The notes under the pieces are model-generated. The model did not search any database. It worked only from the letters and a program-made list of their open reading frames with translations, and was not told where the DNA came from. The translations under genes were made by a program, and so were the position numbers. A DNA stretch of 64,000 nt, taken from NCBI GenBank assembly GCA_046297935.1, contig JBKBHA010000002.1, forward strand, positions 434,001 through 498,000. Direction: 5' to 3'. Positions 44,054-51,242 of the stretch are shown piece after piece (the first letter of the stretch is position 1; each line of letters opens with the position of its first letter). The DNA is from CAYMZZ01 sp046297935. Lineage in GTDB: Bacteria; Bacteroidota; Bacteroidia; Chitinophagales; Chitinophagaceae.

Positions 44054-44154
44054 TCGGGACGACCAGATTCGAACCAGCGACCCTCCCGACCATTCGGGAT
44101 GCGCTACCGTTCGTAACCGTATTCTGCATACAGCAACTCTACCGGTCAGAAAAA
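44054..44154 (-). pseudogene. Degenerate tRNA-Pro-like copy 4
   Basis: The tRNA part (44054-44109) has an intact TTCGAAT T-loop and CGTCCCGA 3' end. However, the T stem GCTGG/CTGGT has several G-T pairs where the true genes have Watson-Crick pairs. The type B head follows. Confidence 0.85.
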
Positions 44155-44189
44155 CCAATACCAATCCCGTTATTCGGGATTGGTATTGG
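44155..44189 (-). repeat. Array hairpin 4
   Basis: A perfect inverted repeat, CCAATACCAATCCCG/CGGGATTGGTATTGG. It differs from hairpin 2 by a compensated change (CCC to CCA with GGG to TGG), and its loop differs too. Confidence 0.85.
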
Positions 44190-44195
44190 TTTTTG

Positions 44196-44296
44196 TTGGC
44201 ACGACCAGATTCGAACCAGCGACCCTCCCGACCATTCGGGATGCGCTACCGTTCAAACCCAACTTCATAACCAGCAAAATACCGACCCAATCAGAA
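44196..44296 (-). pseudogene. Degenerate tRNA-Pro-like copy 5
   Basis: The tRNA part (44196-44251) resembles copy 4, but the 3' acceptor strand is changed to CGTGCCA. The 5' head is type A, with GGTTATGAAGTTGGGTTTG. It is the first copy after tRNA-Pro(GGG) in the direction of transcription. Confidence 0.85.
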
Positions 44297-44336
44297 AAAC
44301 AAAACCCATCCCGATTAATCGGGATGGGTTTTGTTT
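44297..44336 (-). terminator. Array hairpin 5, terminator of tRNA-Pro(GGG)
   Basis: A perfect stem, AAACAAAACCCATCCCGATT and complement, lies three bases after the tRNA 3' end. TTTTGTTTTTC follows the stem, as in an intrinsic terminator. The same hairpin recurs between the tRNA-like copies. Confidence 0.8.
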
Positions 44337-44339
44337 TTG

Positions 44340-44413
44340 TCGGGACGACTAGATTCGAACTAGCGACCCCTTGCACCCCATGCAAGTGCGCTACCGGGCT
44401 GCGCTACGTCCCG
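44340..44413 (-). tRNA. tRNA-Pro(GGG)
   Basis: Folds fully on the minus strand. The acceptor pairs CGGGACG with CGTCCCG, the D arm is GCGC/GCGC, the anticodon stem is CTTGC/GCAAG with loop ATGGGGT (anticodon GGG), the T arm is GCTAG/CTAGT around TTCGAAT, and the discriminator is A. It is 74 bases with no encoded CCA. It is probably the parent type of the degenerate copies, whose 3' ends also read CGTCCCGA. Confidence 0.95.
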
Positions 44414-44644
44414 AACTTTTGGGGCAGCAAATGTAAGGGATTTTGATAAAAATGGAAAAAAAAGACGACAAGTCTCAGATTTACAGAACTTAAGCGAATC
44501 GTTAAAGCGAGGCAAAGTTTTAGTTATTCTATGGCCAGATTTGTTTTTTTGTTTAATTTCGCCTCTATCTCCAACCATTGAGCCCGTTCCGGGCAGTGTT
44601 CAGCCATTACTTTCTGATTTTTGAATTATTTAAAAAAGTATTCC

Positions 44645-45367
44645 ATGATGAAAATGCAATTGATGCGAAAGTTGGTGCTACCCGCAACGGTACTGTTGTT
44701 TTCCGGACTGCTGTTCAGTTCCTGTAACAAATTTGATGACGATGGCGGCGACAACAACAATATCGCCGGATTAATGGCCTTTAATTTGTCGATTGACCAA
44801 AGTCCGGTGAATTTTGTGCTGAATGGTAGTATTATCAGTAATGTGCCGCTGGGTTACGACAATTATACCGGTTCGTATATTGCCGTGTTTGCGGGTGATC
44901 GCCAACTGGCAACTTACAATACCATCAGTAGTAGTCCGTTGGTTTCAGCCGATGTGAGGCTGGACACGAACCTTTACTACTCGGTATTTTTTGCCGGTGC
45001 TAACAACAACTATCGAAATATAGTCGTACACGACAACTACAATGGCCTTTCTGCCAGCACAGGCATGGCCTATATCCGTTATGTGCAGGCTATCCCCGAT
45101 TCGGCAGCACAACAGGTAAAAGTGTCGGTCGACGGTACGCCCTATGTCAACGATTTTGCGATCTACGGTCGTGTTAGCAATTTCCTGCCGGTTAGCCCGG
45201 GCAGCCTGACCATTGAAGTGAACAGTGCCACGATAGACACGAGCCGCACTTTTCCGGTACAGGCTAAGAAAGTGTACACGCTGTTGGTAGTTGGCAAACC
45301 AGGCGCCACTAATCCTGAAAGAGTGCCACAAGTGAAGTTTATCGAAAATGGCACATTACCAGATTGA
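44645..45367 (+). CDS. DUF4397-domain lipoprotein
   Basis: The ATG start gives 240 residues; a longer version would need a TTG eight codons upstream. A lipoprotein signal ends at Cys27 (LLFSSCNK). An acidic and Asn-rich linker DDDGGDNNN follows, then two beta-sandwich units of the DUF4397 type: NFVLNGSIISNVPLGYDNYTG and AYIRYVQAIPDSAAQQVKVSVDG. These are surface lipoproteins of unknown role, common in this phylum. A terminator follows 10 bases after the stop. Confidence 0.85.
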   Translation: MMKMQLMRKLVLPATVLLFSGLLFSSCNKFDDDGGDNNNIAGLMAFNLSIDQSPVNFVLNGSIISNVPLGYDNYTGSYIAVFAGDRQLATYNTISSSPLVSADVRLDTNLYYSVFFAGANNNYRNIVVHDNYNGLSASTGMAYIRYVQAIPDSAAQQVKVSVDGTPYVNDFAIYGRVSNFLPVSPGSLTIEVNSATIDTSRTFPVQAKKVYTLLVVGKPGATNPERVPQVKFIENGTLPD

Positions 45368-45377
45368 TCTAACTTAG

Positions 45378-45406
45378 AGCCGCTGCTATTGCAGCGGCTT
45401 TTTTTT
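45378..45406 (+). terminator. Terminator after the DUF4397 gene
   Basis: A 9-bp perfect stem AGCCGCTGC/GCAGCGGCT with a TATT loop is followed by seven T residues. The next 215 bases, up to the dihydroorotase-like gene, hold no gene I can support. Confidence 0.93.
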
Positions 45407-45605
45407 GCCTCTCCGCCTTATGCAGAATACTTCTTCCTTTCGGGCCTTTCTACCAACTTGAGGGAGACGGCCTGATACAGCTCTTTGCTTTTCAGCACCC
45501 GCAGGCTGGGCCTGCCAGGCATGCACAGATAGATTTTTACGTGCTTCGCCGTTATTTTTGGCAGGAAAGGTCACAAATCCCGGCATGTCAAGTCTCTGTT
45601 TTACA

Positions 45606-45613
45606 TTATCTTC
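45606..45613 (+). promoter_or_regulatory. TATCTTCG box before the dihydroorotase-like gene
   Basis: A variant of TAnnTTTG nine bases before the ATG. If used, the leader would be only a few bases. Confidence 0.35.
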
Positions 45614-45621
45614 GCGCCTTA

Positions 45622-46887
45622 ATGAAAATACTCATTAAGCAAGCCCGGATTGCTGATCCTACTTCACCCCAAAACGGGGCAGTTACCGATATTTTTATTG
45701 AAAATGGCATCATACGCGGCATCGGCACTGGGCTGGAAAGTACAGCCGATCGGGTAATCGATCTCAATGGCGCCTTTGTTTCTCCAGGCTGGGTGGATTG
45801 TTTTTCCTATTTCGCGGATCCCGGTTATGAGCACAAAGAAACGTTGGAGACGGGCGCAGCTGCTGCTACAAAAGGTGGGTTCACCGATGTGCTTGTGTTG
45901 CCCAATACCAATCCCTGTATCCACAATAAAGCAGGCGTAGAATACATCGTTCAAAAATCGAGGGCACTTTCGGTATCGATCCATCCGCTTGGAGCGGTGA
46001 CCCGACAAACCGAGGGCAAAGAACTGGCCGAAATGTACGACATGCATGCCAGCGGAGCAGTTGCGTTTACGGATGGCCTGCATCCGATACAATCGGCCGG
46101 ACTCCTGATCAAGGCGCTGCAATACGTTAAATCCTTCAATGGACTGCTTATTCAAATTCCTGATGACCGCAGTGTCAACCCACAGGGCCTTATGCACGAG
46201 GGAATTGTATCTACCCGTCTCGGGCTGCCCGGCAAGCCGGCATTGTCGGAAGAATTGATGGTAGCGCGCGACATCAAGCTGGCCCGTTATGCCGAATCGC
46301 GTCTCCATTTCACCGGTATCAGTTCTGCCAAATCGCTCGAATATATTCGCCGTGCCCGAGAATCAGGCATCGATATCAGCTGCTCCGTGAGTCCGGCCCA
46401 TCTTTTTTTTATAGACGAAGATATTGCCGGATACGACACCAATCTGAAATCGAACCCACCCTATCGGCTCGAAGCTGACCGGGCAGCCCTTCGACAGGCT
46501 TTGAAAGAGGGACTGATTGACTGTATTGCCAGTCATCACCAACCACACGAATACGATAGCAAGGTGGTGGAGTTTGAATATGCCAAACCAGGCATGATTG
46601 CTCTGGAAACGGCTTTTGCGGTGGTCAATAGCTCGGTGCCCGGCTTAAGTGCTGATCAATGGGCTTCGCTGATGTCGATCAGACCTCGTCAGCTCTTTGG
46701 ACTGCCCGAAGTGAAGATAGAGCCCGGCAGTCTGGCAAACCTCAGCTTTTTTGATCCCGCTGCAGAGATCGTGGTAGACAACTCATTTTTCCGCAGCAAA
46801 TCGAGGAACTCAGCGTTTATTGGAAAAAAACTGAAAGGCAGAGTGCTGGGAACTTTCACTAAAGGACAGTTATACTACGAATCCTGA
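45622..46887 (+). CDS. Dihydroorotase-like protein lacking metal ligands and catalytic Asp
   Basis: The ATG start gives 421 residues with the full amidohydrolase fold of class I dihydroorotase. The conserved surroundings are kept: PGYEHKETLETGAAAA, VLPNTNP, SNPPYRLEADRAALRQAL. Key residues are not. The HxH metal pair is Phe61-Ser-Tyr63 (with the substrate Arg now Ala65), the metal His of the HxxH block is Gly233, and the catalytic Asp is His306 in IASHHQPH. Inactive dihydroorotases are known to partner aspartate transcarbamoylase in other bacteria, so a structural role is plausible. No pyrB is in the window. It precedes the glycan cluster. Confidence 0.85.
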   Translation: MKILIKQARIADPTSPQNGAVTDIFIENGIIRGIGTGLESTADRVIDLNGAFVSPGWVDCFSYFADPGYEHKETLETGAAAATKGGFTDVLVLPNTNPCIHNKAGVEYIVQKSRALSVSIHPLGAVTRQTEGKELAEMYDMHASGAVAFTDGLHPIQSAGLLIKALQYVKSFNGLLIQIPDDRSVNPQGLMHEGIVSTRLGLPGKPALSEELMVARDIKLARYAESRLHFTGISSAKSLEYIRRARESGIDISCSVSPAHLFFIDEDIAGYDTNLKSNPPYRLEADRAALRQALKEGLIDCIASHHQPHEYDSKVVEFEYAKPGMIALETAFAVVNSSVPGLSADQWASLMSIRPRQLFGLPEVKIEPGSLANLSFFDPAAEIVVDNSFFRSKSRNSAFIGKKLKGRVLGTFTKGQLYYES

Positions 46888-46907
46888 ATCAACTGAATTA
46901 TACCAAC

Positions 46908-47432
46908 ATGCCAAAGACGACACCACTGGTTAAGGGAGTTATTACCGGCCTTCTGATCGTAGGCTCCATGCTGCTGCTGGCCAGCAATGGGGTATCTGCC
47001 GAAACCCCTGCGGGTTATTTACCACATATTCTATACTGTGGAGGGGTGGGATGGGCCATTTACGAATACGTGAAATCGCCTGCCTACACCGGAAAGTTTG
47101 GCGGCTTGTTCAATACCGGCTTCCGCTGCTTCATTATCGTAACTCTTATTATGGTAATTTATTCGGTTGTTTTCTATTCTGCCAATCCGGAAATCAAAGA
47201 AGACATGGCCGTTAAAATGACCGAAGACCTAAAGGCTCAGAAGGAACTGATGCCTGACCAGATCACCGAACGGGTGGCCGGTTTTAAAAAAGGCTTTATG
47301 ACCACTATCATTTCGCTTACCATTTTCCAGTATCTGTTGCTGGGCGTGCTGTTTACGGCGGCCTGTTCTATCTTTGCATTGATTTTTAGAAAACCAACGG
47401 CCCATATGGCTGGCCCCGGTGCCGATCTTTAA
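46908..47432 (+). CDS. DUF4199 family membrane protein
   Basis: The 174-residue protein has four predicted helices: about 10-28, 36-52, 64-83 and 138-162. A charged loop IKEDMAVKMTEDLKAQKELM lies between the third and fourth. The pattern is that of DUF4199 proteins, often found just before a dolichyl-phosphate-mannose-synthase-like GT2 gene in Bacteroidota, as here (23 bases). No function is known; a link to polyprenyl-sugar formation is inference from context. Confidence 0.82.
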   Translation: MPKTTPLVKGVITGLLIVGSMLLLASNGVSAETPAGYLPHILYCGGVGWAIYEYVKSPAYTGKFGGLFNTGFRCFIIVTLIMVIYSVVFYSANPEIKEDMAVKMTEDLKAQKELMPDQITERVAGFKKGFMTTIISLTIFQYLLLGVLFTAACSIFALIFRKPTAHMAGPGADL

Positions 47433-47454
47433 CGGACACTAAACGCTCAATTCC

Positions 47455-48396
47455 ATGGATATTTCGTTAGTCATACCGCTATTAAACGAAGAGGAATCTT
47501 TGCCGGAGCTTTCGGCATGGATTGAGCGTGTAGTACAGGCAAATAAACTGAGCTATGAAATCATTTTCGTAGACGATGGCAGTACCGATCGGTCATGGGA
47601 AGTAATCATGCGTTTACGTGCGCAGAATCCCCACATCAAAGGCATCAAATTTCAACGGAACTACGGTAAGTCGGCCGCATTGAACGAAGGCTTTAGGGCG
47701 GCTGAAGGAGATGTGATCATTACTATGGATGCCGATTTGCAGGATAGTCCCGATGAAATACCGGAACTGCGCCGTTTGATCGTGGAGGAAGGTTTTGATC
47801 TGGTAAGTGGCTGGAAAAAGAAACGCTATGACAATAAGCTCACAAAGAACCTGCCAAGCAAACTATTCAATGCCGCCGCAAGGCAAATGAGTAAGATCAG
47901 GTTGCATGATTTTAACTGCGGCCTGAAATCGTACCGAAAAAATGTCGTTAAAAGCATTGAAGTTTACGGTGAAATGCACCGATATGTACCTGTTCTGGCT
48001 AAATGGGCCGGGTTCCGAAAGATAGGCGAAAAAGTAGTAGAACATCGTGCCCGTAAATATGGAGTCACTAAGTTTGGATGGTCGCGTTTTATCAATGGAT
48101 TCCTTGATCTGATGACGATTTTTTTCATGGGCAAATTTGGTAAACGCCCCATGCATTTCTTCGGTCTCTGGGGCACCATATTCTTCATGATCGGCCTGGG
48201 TATATCGATCTACCTGACCATTTCTAAGATGATCGACTTTAACTACCCCATTACCAACCGTCCCGGCTTTTATATGGCGCTCACCAGTGTGATCATAGGC
48301 ATGCAGCTTTTTTTGGCTGGCTTTATTGGCGAACTGGTATCGCGTAATGCAAGTGGTCGAAACTCTTACCTGATTGAAACCCGCGCCGGACTCTGA
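47455..48396 (+). CDS. Family 2 glycosyltransferase, polyprenyl-phosphate sugar type
   Basis: The 313-residue protein has a GT-A domain with VIPLLNEEESLPEL, FVDDGSTDRSWEV and the metal-binding TMDADLQDSPDEIP, then KSYRKNVVKSIEVYGEMHRY. Two C-terminal membrane helices follow (about 232-255 and 270-297). This is the GtrB/DPM-synthase layout, which puts a sugar on undecaprenyl phosphate at the inner membrane. The sugar is unknown. The GT4 gene starts within its stop codon (TGATG), so translation is coupled. Confidence 0.9.
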   Translation: MDISLVIPLLNEEESLPELSAWIERVVQANKLSYEIIFVDDGSTDRSWEVIMRLRAQNPHIKGIKFQRNYGKSAALNEGFRAAEGDVIITMDADLQDSPDEIPELRRLIVEEGFDLVSGWKKKRYDNKLTKNLPSKLFNAAARQMSKIRLHDFNCGLKSYRKNVVKSIEVYGEMHRYVPVLAKWAGFRKIGEKVVEHRARKYGVTKFGWSRFINGFLDLMTIFFMGKFGKRPMHFFGLWGTIFFMIGLGISIYLTISKMIDFNYPITNRPGFYMALTSVIIGMQLFLAGFIGELVSRNASGRNSYLIETRAGL

Positions 48397-49553
48397 TGAA
48401 GAAAGTGTTGATTATAGGACCCGGGCATCCGCTGCGCGGTGGGCTCGCCAGTTTCAACCAGCGTCTCGCCAAAGAATTCATCAATCAGGGCGACAGCTGT
48501 GAAATCTTTTCATTCTCTCTCCAGTATCCCTCCTTTCTTTTTCCTGGAAAAACACAGTATAGTTCTGAGCCTGCACCAGCAGACCTTAAAATTCACGCGG
48601 CAATCAATTCCATCAACCCGATCAACTGGATACGGGTGGGAAATCGAATAAAAAAAATGCGACCCGATCTGATTGTCGTTCGCTACTGGCTACCATTTAT
48701 GGGCCCAGCACTGGGAACTATTTTGAGGAGAGTAAGAAAAAATAAACATACGCGAATTGTATGCATTGCGGATAATGTAATTCCCCACGAAAAGCGACCG
48801 GGCGACAGGATATTTACCCGCTATTTTGTAAAATCCTGCGATGCGTTTGTGACCATGAGCGAAAAAGTAATGGAAGACTTGCAACAGTTTGGCAACCGCT
48901 GGCCGGTGCAGCTTGTTCGCCATCCCCTCTATGACAATTTTGGCGAACCCGAAAGCAGAGAGAAAGCCAGGCAGACACTTGGATTCTCTTCTGAAGAAAA
49001 AATACTGCTGTTCTTTGGTTTCATTCGAAATTATAAAGGGCTGGATTTGCTTTTGCGGGCCATGGCCGACCCTCGTATTCGCGAACAAAATATCCGTCTG
49101 TTGGTGGCAGGCGAATTCTACGAGGATGGAGCGCCCTACCGCTCATTAATCGCTGAACTGGGTATCCAAGATCTGTTGATCCTGCATACTGATTTCATAC
49201 CCGATTCAAAAGTGCGTGATTATCTCTGCTCGGCCGATGCAGTGGTACAACCCTATCGGAATGCCACTCAAAGTGGAGTTACCCCGCTGGCTTATCACTT
49301 CGAAATCCCCATGATAGTTACCAGAGTGGGAGGCCTGCCCGATCTGGTACCTCACGAAAGGGCCGGACTGGTAGTGGAGCCTGATCCAACCGATATTGCC
49401 AACGGCATCCTCCGGTTTTATCAGACAGGGCGGCAACATTTCCTGCCGGCTCTACGAGAGGAGAAAAAGAAATACAGTTGGGAAAGGCTGGTTCACTCGA
49501 TTCGTGAACTGGCTGCTGGCAGTAAACGCCTTCCAACATCGCAAAACCATTAA
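48396..49553 (+). CDS. Family 4 glycosyltransferase
   Basis: The 385-residue GT-B protein opens with GPGHPLRGGLASFNQRLAKE and has the second-domain block FFGFIRNYKGLDLLLRAM near 210. The nucleotide-sugar site is SADAVVQPYRNATQSGVTPLAY with VTRVGGLPDLV near 290-320, though the usual EX7E is not perfect. It transfers an alpha-linked sugar in surface glycan assembly. It lies between a GT2 and the heptose genes and may use GDP-heptose or another sugar nucleotide; the substrate is inference. Confidence 0.87.
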   Translation: MKKVLIIGPGHPLRGGLASFNQRLAKEFINQGDSCEIFSFSLQYPSFLFPGKTQYSSEPAPADLKIHAAINSINPINWIRVGNRIKKMRPDLIVVRYWLPFMGPALGTILRRVRKNKHTRIVCIADNVIPHEKRPGDRIFTRYFVKSCDAFVTMSEKVMEDLQQFGNRWPVQLVRHPLYDNFGEPESREKARQTLGFSSEEKILLFFGFIRNYKGLDLLLRAMADPRIREQNIRLLVAGEFYEDGAPYRSLIAELGIQDLLILHTDFIPDSKVRDYLCSADAVVQPYRNATQSGVTPLAYHFEIPMIVTRVGGLPDLVPHERAGLVVEPDPTDIANGILRFYQTGRQHFLPALREEKKKYSWERLVHSIRELAAGSKRLPTSQNH

Positions 49554-49564
49554 CTTATTTGTTC

Positions 49565-50587
49565 ATGATCTATCGTAGCAAAGCTCCACTTCGAATAGGT
49601 CTGGCCGGTGGTGGCACAGACGTGAGTCCTTATTGTGATCAGTTTGGTGGTGCCATCCTGAATGCGACAGTTTCCCTGTATGCCATGGCAACCATTGAGC
49701 CACTTGATGAACCGGTGATTGAACTGGTGGCACAGGATCGTGGTGAAAACGCACGCTTTGCCTGGGCAAAGGAGTTGCCTGTAAATGGAGAGCTTGATTT
49801 GTTGAAAGGGGTGTATAACCGTATCCAACGCGATTACGGTATTCCTGAAGCTGGTTTCCGTTTGTCAACGTTTGTAGATGCTCCGGCTGGTTCCGGCCTG
49901 GGAACCTCCTCCACGTTGGTGGTAGCCATTATTGGCGCATTTACCGAAATGCTTCGGCTTCCCCTTGGCGAATACGACATGGCCCATTATGCTTATGAAA
50001 TTGAAAGGCAGGACCTGGGACTGGCCGGCGGCCGACAGGACCAATACGCTGCTACTTTCGGCGGTGTTAACTTCATGGAGTTTTACGGCGACGACAAAGT
50101 GATTGTGAACCCCCTTCGCATTCGACCTGAATATCTTTTTGAACTGGAAAATAATCTGCTTCTATATTACACTGCCACCAGCCGCGAATCGGCTGCCATC
50201 ATTCAGAAACAAAGCCGGAACGTTCAGGAACAAAAAGGGAAGTCGATTGAAGCCATGCACCAGTTAAAAGAACAGGCCCGGTTGATGAAAGAGGCCCTTT
50301 TGAAAGGCCGCATTCACGAAATTGGACAGATACTTGACTTCGGCTTTCAGCAGAAAAAACAAATGGCCGAAGGTATCAGTAATCCCCTGATCGACGAGAT
50401 TTATGAAGCTGCTACCAAGGCAGGCGCTACTGGTGGAAAAATTTCCGGAGCCGGCGGCGGAGGATTCATGACCTTCTACTGCCCTGGCACCAGCAAATAT
50501 TCCGTGCAGAAAGCACTGCTACGATTTGGTGGTCGCCACAGACGATATCAGTTCATCGAGCATGGCTTGAAGACCTGGACCATTTGA
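49565..50587 (+). CDS. hddA: D-glycero-alpha-D-manno-heptose 7-phosphate kinase (HddA type)
   Basis: The ATG start gives 340 residues (a TTG two codons upstream is less likely). The GHMP kinase fold shows RSKAPLRIGLAGGGTDVSPY at the N-terminus, the ATP loop APAGSGLGTSSTLVVA near 101-116, and the C-terminal GGKISGAGGGGFMTFYC near 298-314. RIGLAGGGTDV with GGRQDQYAATFGG is typical of heptose-7-phosphate kinases. It makes heptose 1,7-bisphosphate for the GDP-heptose route. gmhA and the HddC-GmhB fusion follow, which supports the call. Confidence 0.9.
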   Translation: MIYRSKAPLRIGLAGGGTDVSPYCDQFGGAILNATVSLYAMATIEPLDEPVIELVAQDRGENARFAWAKELPVNGELDLLKGVYNRIQRDYGIPEAGFRLSTFVDAPAGSGLGTSSTLVVAIIGAFTEMLRLPLGEYDMAHYAYEIERQDLGLAGGRQDQYAATFGGVNFMEFYGDDKVIVNPLRIRPEYLFELENNLLLYYTATSRESAAIIQKQSRNVQEQKGKSIEAMHQLKEQARLMKEALLKGRIHEIGQILDFGFQQKKQMAEGISNPLIDEIYEAATKAGATGGKISGAGGGGFMTFYCPGTSKYSVQKALLRFGGRHRRYQFIEHGLKTWTI

Positions 50588-50610
50588 TGTCCCGCTCCCC
50601 TATTTGTCAG

Positions 50611-50618
50611 TATCTTTG
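50611..50618 (+). promoter_or_regulatory. Possible internal promoter for gmhA
   Basis: TATCTTTG matches the consensus, with a TTTG 24 bases upstream, 40 bases before the gmhA ATG. It would allow gmhA and the fusion gene to be expressed apart from the glycosyltransferases. Confidence 0.45.
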
Positions 50619-50657
50619 TGCATCGAGCATGTAAATATTGCATGACCATTTTCATTT

Positions 50658-51239
50658 ATGAAGATCAATGAAATCATTGCCGAACATCTGGCCGTAAGCC
50701 AGTCGATCTTGCAGGATGAATCCATGTTGGCCACTGTACAACAAATTACTGACGCCATCAGTAAATCGTTCAAAGAGGGAGGACGCGTGTATTTTTGTGG
50801 TAATGGCGGAAGTGCAGCCGACGCGCAACACCTGGCTGCCGAGTTCTCTGGTCGATTTTACCTTGACAGGAAAGCCCTGCCAGCTGAAGCTTTGCACTGC
50901 AACAGCTCTTATCTCACCGCAGTGGCCAACGACTACGGCTACAACTTAATTTATGCCCGTTTGATAGAAGGTCTGGGCCAGCCTGGCGACGTGCTGGTAG
51001 CGCTAAGTACATCGGGTAATTCGGAAAATATCGTTCAGGCCGTGAAAATGGCGCGTCAGAAAAAATTAGTGACAATTGGTTTTACCGGCGCTGGCGGAGG
51101 TGCCATGAAGGAATATTGCGACTACTGGCTCGCCATTCCTTCCGACAATACGCCCCGCATTCAGGAGTCGCATATGCTGCTCGGACATATCATTTGCCAA
51201 CTTGTTGAAGCAGCCTGTTTCCCCAAAAACAATCCCTAG
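50658..51239 (+). CDS. gmhA: Sedoheptulose-7-phosphate isomerase GmhA
   Basis: The 193-residue SIS-fold enzyme turns sedoheptulose-7-phosphate into D-glycero-D-manno-heptose 7-phosphate. Motifs are YFCGNGGSAADAQHLAAEFSG (about 51-71), ALSTSGNSENIVQAV near 116-130, and IQESHMLLGHIICQLVEA with the conserved His near the C-terminus. Length is normal. It follows hddA after 70 bases and is followed by the fusion gene after three bases. Confidence 0.95.
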   Translation: MKINEIIAEHLAVSQSILQDESMLATVQQITDAISKSFKEGGRVYFCGNGGSAADAQHLAAEFSGRFYLDRKALPAEALHCNSSYLTAVANDYGYNLIYARLIEGLGQPGDVLVALSTSGNSENIVQAVKMARQKKLVTIGFTGAGGGAMKEYCDYWLAIPSDNTPRIQESHMLLGHIICQLVEAACFPKNNP

Positions 51240-51242
51240 TAC

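Noticed and set aside
43493..44413. CRISPR array
   Set aside because: Units are about 130-156 bases, consist of tRNA-like and hairpin sequence, and have no unique spacers of constant size. No cas genes are in the window.
43429..44446. Several overlapping open frames on the plus strand and one on the minus strand through the tRNA array, with repeated FEPATLPTIRDALPF-type peptides
   Set aside because: They are translations of antisense tRNA and hairpin repeats. FEPAT arises from the complement of the T-loop GGTTCGAAT and is a known kind of spurious annotation. No start signal or family resemblance was seen.
45386..45586. 66-residue minus-strand open frame after the DUF4397 gene
   Set aside because: It begins in the 5' region of the dihydroorotase-like gene, ends in the terminator, is rich in Arg, Lys and Ala and resembles no family I know. 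It is probably chance.
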